From positions 170,397-193,730 of the forward strand of contig SSNU01000054.1 of the NCBI GenBank assembly GCA_012064415.1: DNA of 23,334 bases, written 5' to 3'. Positions 19,345 to 23,334 of this stretch are shown here, one piece after another. Origin of the DNA: Gyrodactylus bullatarudis (lineage: Eukaryota; Platyhelminthes; Monogenea; Gyrodactylidea; Gyrodactylidae). Under the pieces are notes generated by a model. The model was not told the DNA's origin, did not search any database, and saw only the letters and a program-made list of their open reading frames with translations. The position numbers were made by a program, and so were the translations under genes. Position 1 is the first letter of the stretch. The number at the start of each line of letters is the position of its first letter.

Positions 19345-20141
19345 GGGACCCACATTGCATTGCATTGTAGCAATCAAGGCTTAAGAAAACAAGTGTACAT
19401 CAATTCAATTAATTCTTATGGTTGTCAAAACAAGTAATTGTAATTGACCAATTAATTGCAAGTACCTAGTAATGCTCGATTCTGATTGGCTGATTCAATA
19501 AGTCTTGAACGACTAATTCTTCTTACAATGATTCGTTAACCTCATGACTCCAAAATATGGGAAAAAAAAGAGATTAAGTCTGGTCTCATTCTGAGGAGTT
19601 GGAAGGTGAAAAAAGACCAAATACAAAAACTGTGATACTGAAGTTTCTACTGATGCTCAGACCTGAATATGCAAGTTATTACAATAAATTTCATACAAGA
19701 AGCTTCTGGGAAAAAATGGGGATGAATTGAATGAGGAGAATATAAAACTGAAATGGTGAAAATGAAATCAAATTTTGTTTCCTAGACGTGCTAATTTAGC
19801 CCCTTATATATTTAGTCAACCAGCTTCTTCATCACCGAGTAATAGAATATTTAGTAACATTTGAAAACAGATTTTCGAACGAACCTTTCATCGGAACATG
19901 TTCAGATGATAATATTTATTAATTGTAAAAGAAATAAGCTATTTGACATGAAATAATAAATAATTATTATTTTATATGTATTTTCGCTTGTCAGAAGTAT
20001 TGAAGTTAGAATTTGAAAAAATAATTGTAAGTAATTGCAATATACTTGAATCAAACAAGTAATTTAATTGATAAAGCATTATCAATCAATTAATTATTTC
20101 CAGATACATTTAATTGTTCAAAGCAATGCAATGGGGGTCCC
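19345..20141. mobile_element. MITE copy 2 (GGGACCC family, TA target site)
   Basis: Termini are TA|GGGACCCACATTGCATTGC on the left and TA|GGGACCCCCATTGCATTGC on the right (opposite strand), nearly identical and flanked by TA. Subterminal AATTAATTGCAAGTA is shared with copy 1 at 1321-1939, which lies in the opposite orientation and is about 180 bp shorter. No transposase is encoded. Confidence 0.85.
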
Positions 20142-20392
20142 TAGTTATATCGTATTCAGAGTTGTTAGTAACTTTTATTTGGATACACCTGATGGTTCAA
20201 GTCATCATTTAATTTTTCTTCGTTTCCGATACAATCAATTTCACACATGATGACTCGAGATAAATTAAATTTTTCACGGAGGTTTTGATTTATACTTCTC
20301 TGCCCCAAAATTCCAGCCAATCAGCGTTGAGCACTCATTAGTCAATAAGGAATAAGCAGTTTTTCACCTCATCCTCGCCGGTAGGCTGAGGA

Positions 20393-20748
20393 TTAAATTA
20401 AAATATAAATAACTTTTCGAAATCTCAGATCATTCTTTTTGCAAAATTTTATTAAATGATTATATGATCCTTTATAGTCAGTCATTCCTAAAGAATCAGC
20501 TACTTTCATAGCAATTTGTTTAAATTCAAGAAAACCTATGTTTTCATCTTGATCGCTCATCATCGCTTCGATCTTTTCGATTAAAATTTCTTCAAAAAGA
20601 GTTCTATAAGAATCGTCTAGATTCTTATCGTTCAACTATCTTTTTAAAGTTTTAATTGATTTCTTAGATGCCCTCAATATCAATTTAATTGAAAATCCAT
20701 CTTCACATCTTCTAATCAATTGGAGTCTTTTGCTGAGAGGTGTGTTTT
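20393..20748 (-). pseudogene. Second HTH pair (psq-like and CENP-B-type) inside the same transposon
   Basis: Reading from about 20748, LSKRLQLIRRCEDGFSIKLI resembles the psq-like HTH. After an in-frame TAG the ORF 20635-20393 gives FLEFKQIAMKVADSLGMTDY, then KGSYNHLIKFCKKNDLRFRK, a good CENP-B-type HTH. It stops 18 bp before the left terminal repeat. Having a second N-terminal-type unit downstream of the catalytic position is not normal; it suggests a duplication, a recombinant of two elements, or a nested insertion. Confidence 0.6.
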
Positions 20749-20979
20749 TTAATTTAATCTCTCATTATTAAAATTAATCTTACATATGGAAATCCGATCG
20801 GGAGGATTGATTCCTCCATCTTACTGGGAAACAAAATGTTTGAGATCTTTCGAATTATCTTGGCGTCTGAGTATTTATTTACTTTATTAATGTTTCACAT
20901 AAATAATCGCAGGATTTCTGAACTCGAATATTGATTGATTGTTCAACACGAGTAATTTTATCGAAATTAACAGATCTGG

Positions 20980-21480
20980 TTAATGAATTTCGTGAATCAA
21001 AATACGAGGGAAACTTTTAATACATTGGATAAATGTCCCATTGAATCTACAGTACCTTTCAAATGAACAAGGATAAAAACTGTCGAATAAATAAATATCA
21101 ATTTTGTCAAGCAGGTGGATAACAAGCATGATGTAATGAAGCAGAGGTAAATCTTTATCGATAAATAAAACTATCGGTTGGGTCAATCTTGAATTGAATT
21201 CATTTAAAAACTGTAATGAATGAAGATACAAGGAGCTTTCAAATTGAATATTGATAGTTTTAAAGGAACTTGTATCAACTTTGAGTCTTCTTTTTTTAAT
21301 AACCAAATTATTATGAGCTTCGCTTGCAAGATTTTCAATGCTCAAGAAAGAAATAAAATCTTCCTTGTAATAAAGTGTATTTTGACAGAAGACAAAACAC
21401 TGGTTTGAAGATTTAATTTCGTTATCAATCAGTGGATGTAAGGAAATCGTTGAATCCAGGTTTATAGAATATGCAGATTT
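20980..21480 (-). pseudogene. Likely degenerate DDE_1 catalytic region of the pogo-like transposase
   Basis: This is a 166-codon open segment starting right after a TTTTTAG acceptor and in phase with the preceding CENP-B HTH exon. Near its C-terminal third TQPIVLFIDKDLPLLHY and KIDIYLF fit the second-Asp strand of DDE_1 transposases (P-I-L-L-x-x-D ... H ... I-x-x-x-x-L-P). The first N-x-D-E motif and the usual H and L-Q-P-L-D signatures are missing, so the domain is probably non-catalytic. Assignment rests on one motif plus position after the HTH pair. Confidence 0.45.
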
Positions 21481-21487
21481 CTAAAAA

Positions 21488-21855
21488 TTAAAGATTATCA
21501 ATTTGAGTTACATTCCTGTCTTCAACATGTTCTTCAATGTAAATCTTATTGAGGTAATTGTATGAGGCTTTGAAATTTTCAATATCAACGTCATTGGCAC
21601 ACTAAATGATAATGCCCTTGAGTGAGGCCTTGTCAAGCTGAATGCCTTGGCTCATTTTGATATCCAATCTTTTTTGATAGAATCTCTTAATAATCCGAAT
21701 TTGGTAATTTTCTTCTCTACGAACAGGGTTTTACTTTTGAGGATATTCCTCGTTGTTTGAGATGAAACACCAAACTTTTTGGCTAAAAATCCAATGCTGT
21801 TTGTCTCGCTCAGTGTTATGATCTCTGATTTTTGAGCTTCGTTAAGGTACGGCAT
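21488..21855 (-). pseudogene. Pogo-type transposase N-terminus: psq-like HTH plus CENP-B-type HTH
   Basis: MPYLNEAQKSEIITLSE starts at 21855, followed by AKKFGVSSQTTRNILKSK, the helix-turn-helix pattern of pogo/CENP-B N-terminal DNA-binding domains. One frame over, from 21655, LDKASLKGIII, a TAG stop, and CANDVDIENFKASYNYLNKI match the CENP-B-type HTH (helix, A-x-x-x-x-I-x-x-F-x-A-S-x-x-W/Y-L). So the domain pair is present but carries a frameshift and a stop. A GTAACT donor after EEHVEDRN and a TTTTTAG acceptor would remove a 31-nt intron (21511-21481) and join it in phase to the next segment. Confidence 0.7.
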
Positions 21856-22210
21856 AATAAAAATATAATGTTCTCTTGGGTTCAAATCAAATACACAAAG
21901 GAAGAAAACACTTACGCACATCAAGACAATACCCACACACAACAAACTCACAAATATCTACTATCCAACGAGGTTATAAAGGGAGAGGTGGATCTTATTG
22001 ATGGCATAGAAAGCCTGATTTACATTGTCTAAAACTCACGAAAAACTAATGTTGATTTACATTAAATGATAGGACAGAAGGAAGAGGAGGTTTCTGACTG
22101 TGACATTGATTGACAGATTATAATACAAATGCATGTAGTGATAATGAGTCATGACGTAATGTAGTGGGAAAATCTTAACACATTAGGATTGTTATTTTAA
22201 CCTCTGACTT

Positions 22211-22220
22211 AAAACACCAA
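22211..22220. repeat. G10 homopolymer
   Basis: A run of ten G residues in otherwise A+T-rich sequence inside the pogo-like element. Length is prone to sequencing error. Confidence 0.9.
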
Positions 22221-22685
22221 GGGGGGGGGGTCCAGCATTCTGTCTATCCATTTTGGTTAGATGGAACTTTAGGATGATGTATTTTTCAATATCGACTTTT
22301 TTGGTTCGAATGATATATAATGAGCAAAACCAAGTTAAAGTATATTAATTTAAGAAGGTTTGAAGAATTAAGGATGAGGTGAAAAACTGCTTATTCCTTA
22401 TTGACTAATGAGTGCTCAACGCTGATTGGCTGGAATTTTGGGACAGAGAGGTATAAATCAAAACCTCCGTGAAAAATTTAATTTATCTCGAGTCATCATG
22501 TGTGAAATTGACTGTATCAATGAAGAATGCAATTTTTGTTTGAAGGAAACAAATTTTATTCGTATGAAAATCTACTAATGAATCAACTGTGAGAGAATTT
22601 TATTGTTAATCGTGTATGTTAAAAATATTTATCATGAAAAAGAACTAAGATTTAGATTTTATCAGTGAACGGAATATTTTTGCAG

Positions 22686-23334
22686 CGATCATATAACTAT
22701 AGTATCAAAAGTGCTCAGGATGAAACAGAGTATGTTATTTCTTTTTCATGATTAAACATTTTAATTTAATGTCATGCATTAGAATATCATTATTTCAATC
22801 ATAAATTTAATATTTTCTATAGTGGATTGGCTAATGAAAATATCATAACGAAAAGATATTTTGGAAAAGAACCGAGATTAGAAAAGATCTTGCAGTAATT
22901 TATTTAGATTATATTTTATACAAGAGTTATTAATAAGGAACAGTTGAGTTACGAAGAACTAAATGTACGTTAAATAAAATTTCAAGATAAATTCAATTCA
23001 ATTCGATAAAAAATAGTCTAGCCAATGGCTAGTAACCATCGAATGAGCTTGTTTTCTCTCTTAGAAAAATTATTTCAAATTCAAGTTTATTTCCGTAAAA
23101 ATATATTGAGATTTCAAGAAATCCGAACTATGCGTTCTGGCCTAGTGGTTATAGTTATTATAGTTTCTCAACTCATAGGTATATAATAAATTCATAAAAA
23201 TTTTTGTTTTTAGGTGAAAAAAATAGAACTGATACAATATCTGAATGAAAATGGAAATGAAAAAATTCTCACTCAGCTGAGTATATTCAGTGATTTTTTG
23301 GATAAAAAGAATAAAATTGACATTAAATATTTCA
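22686..23334 (+). CDS. Gene B: 5' part of a gene A paralogue, cut by the window end
   Basis: Exons 22686-22729 (44 nt), 22823-22894 (72 nt), 22925-22964 (40 nt) and 23214-23334 (incomplete) join in one frame. The intron 22895-22924 is only 30 nt. Encoded pieces are YNYSIKSAQDET, NIITKRYFGKEPRLEKILQ, VINKEQLSYEELN and VKKIELIQYLNENGNEKIL. The 72- and 40-nt exons have the same lengths and phases as gene A exons 4968-5039 and 5072-5111 and are clearly diverged. The last 121 nt are identical to 5891-6011 of gene A. The first exon starts in phase 0 and upstream exons are not identified. Function unknown. It lies just after the pogo-like element. Confidence 0.75.

Larger units (their letters stand above)
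20232..22514 (-). mobile_element. Complete pogo-like transposon with 144-bp terminal inverted repeats
   Basis: Terminal repeats 20232-20375 and 22371-22514 are inverted copies with about three mismatches in 144 bp. They begin CA(G/A)TCAATTTCACACATG and are flanked by TA (20230-20231 and 22515-22516), the expected pogo/Tc1 structure. Each repeat contains a CCAAT/ATTGG box (GCTGATTGGCTGG) that might act in transcription. The interior carries transposase pieces on the minus strand in the order HTH, CENP-B HTH, possible DDE region, then a second HTH pair. The near-identical ends with a decayed interior suggest a recently moved non-autonomous copy mobilised in trans. Confidence 0.9.

Noticed and set aside
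20980..21480. Sliding clamp (PCNA-like) protein inside the pogo-like element
   Set aside because: The hydrophobic pattern around LPLLHYIML loosely resembles the PCNA C-terminus. However, PIVLFID followed by KIDIYLF and the position after a CENP-B-type HTH fit a degenerate DDE_1 transposase better.
1..23334. CRISPR array, bacterial operons, tRNA or rRNA genes
   Set aside because: No regularly spaced repeats, no ribosome-binding sites, no cloverleaf or rRNA signature were seen; the window is eukaryotic.

Overview
This is an AT-rich (roughly 70 percent A+T) eukaryotic window, almost certainly from a small invertebrate animal. The evidence is spliced genes with GT-AG introns, a non-LTR retrotransposon of the CR1/Jockey-like type, a Penelope-like element (PLE) with hammerhead-ribozyme motifs, pogo-like, Tc1-like and hAT DNA elements, standard stop codons, and no tRNA, rRNA, operon or bacterial signal. 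Several introns are only 24-32 nt long, far below the usual animal minimum. Among animals such introns are known mainly from reduced parasites such as dicyemids, so a miniaturised lineage is possible, but the species cannot be named from this sequence.

Layout. 1-1130: 3' end of a frameshifted LINE. 1321-1939 and 19345-20141: two inverted copies of one TA-flanked MITE family with GGGACCC termini. 2281-3498: dead pogo-like transposon with a DDE_1 fragment. 4459-6785: the best host-like gene (gene A), with six or more exons and three introns of exactly 32 nt. 6936-7325: a cysteine-rich zinc-binding type ORF on the minus strand. 8054-9523: PLE relic on the minus strand with hammerhead-like motifs on both sides. 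10930-12877: a second gene of the gene A type (gene D/E), also with tiny introns. 13440-14025: broken Tc1-like transposase interrupted by a 286-bp hAT MITE with a perfect 8-bp target duplication. 15165-15480: frameshifted coding remnant. 16197-16400: truncated paralogue (gene C). 16480-16560: another PLE terminal repeat. 17627-18627: a giant inverted repeat (two 437-bp arms) with a hammerhead-like motif near each outer end. 20232-22514: complete pogo-like element with 144-bp terminal inverted repeats, TA target duplication and a decayed transposase. 22686-23334: a further paralogue (gene B) running off the window.

The window is a gene-family neighbourhood heavily remodelled by mobile DNA. Copies A, B, C and D/E share microexons of matching length and phase (48, 44, 72 and 40 nt). 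Copies A and B switch abruptly from diverged sequence to 121 nt of complete identity at one exon boundary, which suggests recent gene conversion, exon transfer or an assembly artefact at the contig end. The function of the family is unknown. The most unusual observations are the tiny fixed-length introns, the dispersed microexon gene family, and the hammerhead-like termini on the PLE and on the palindrome.
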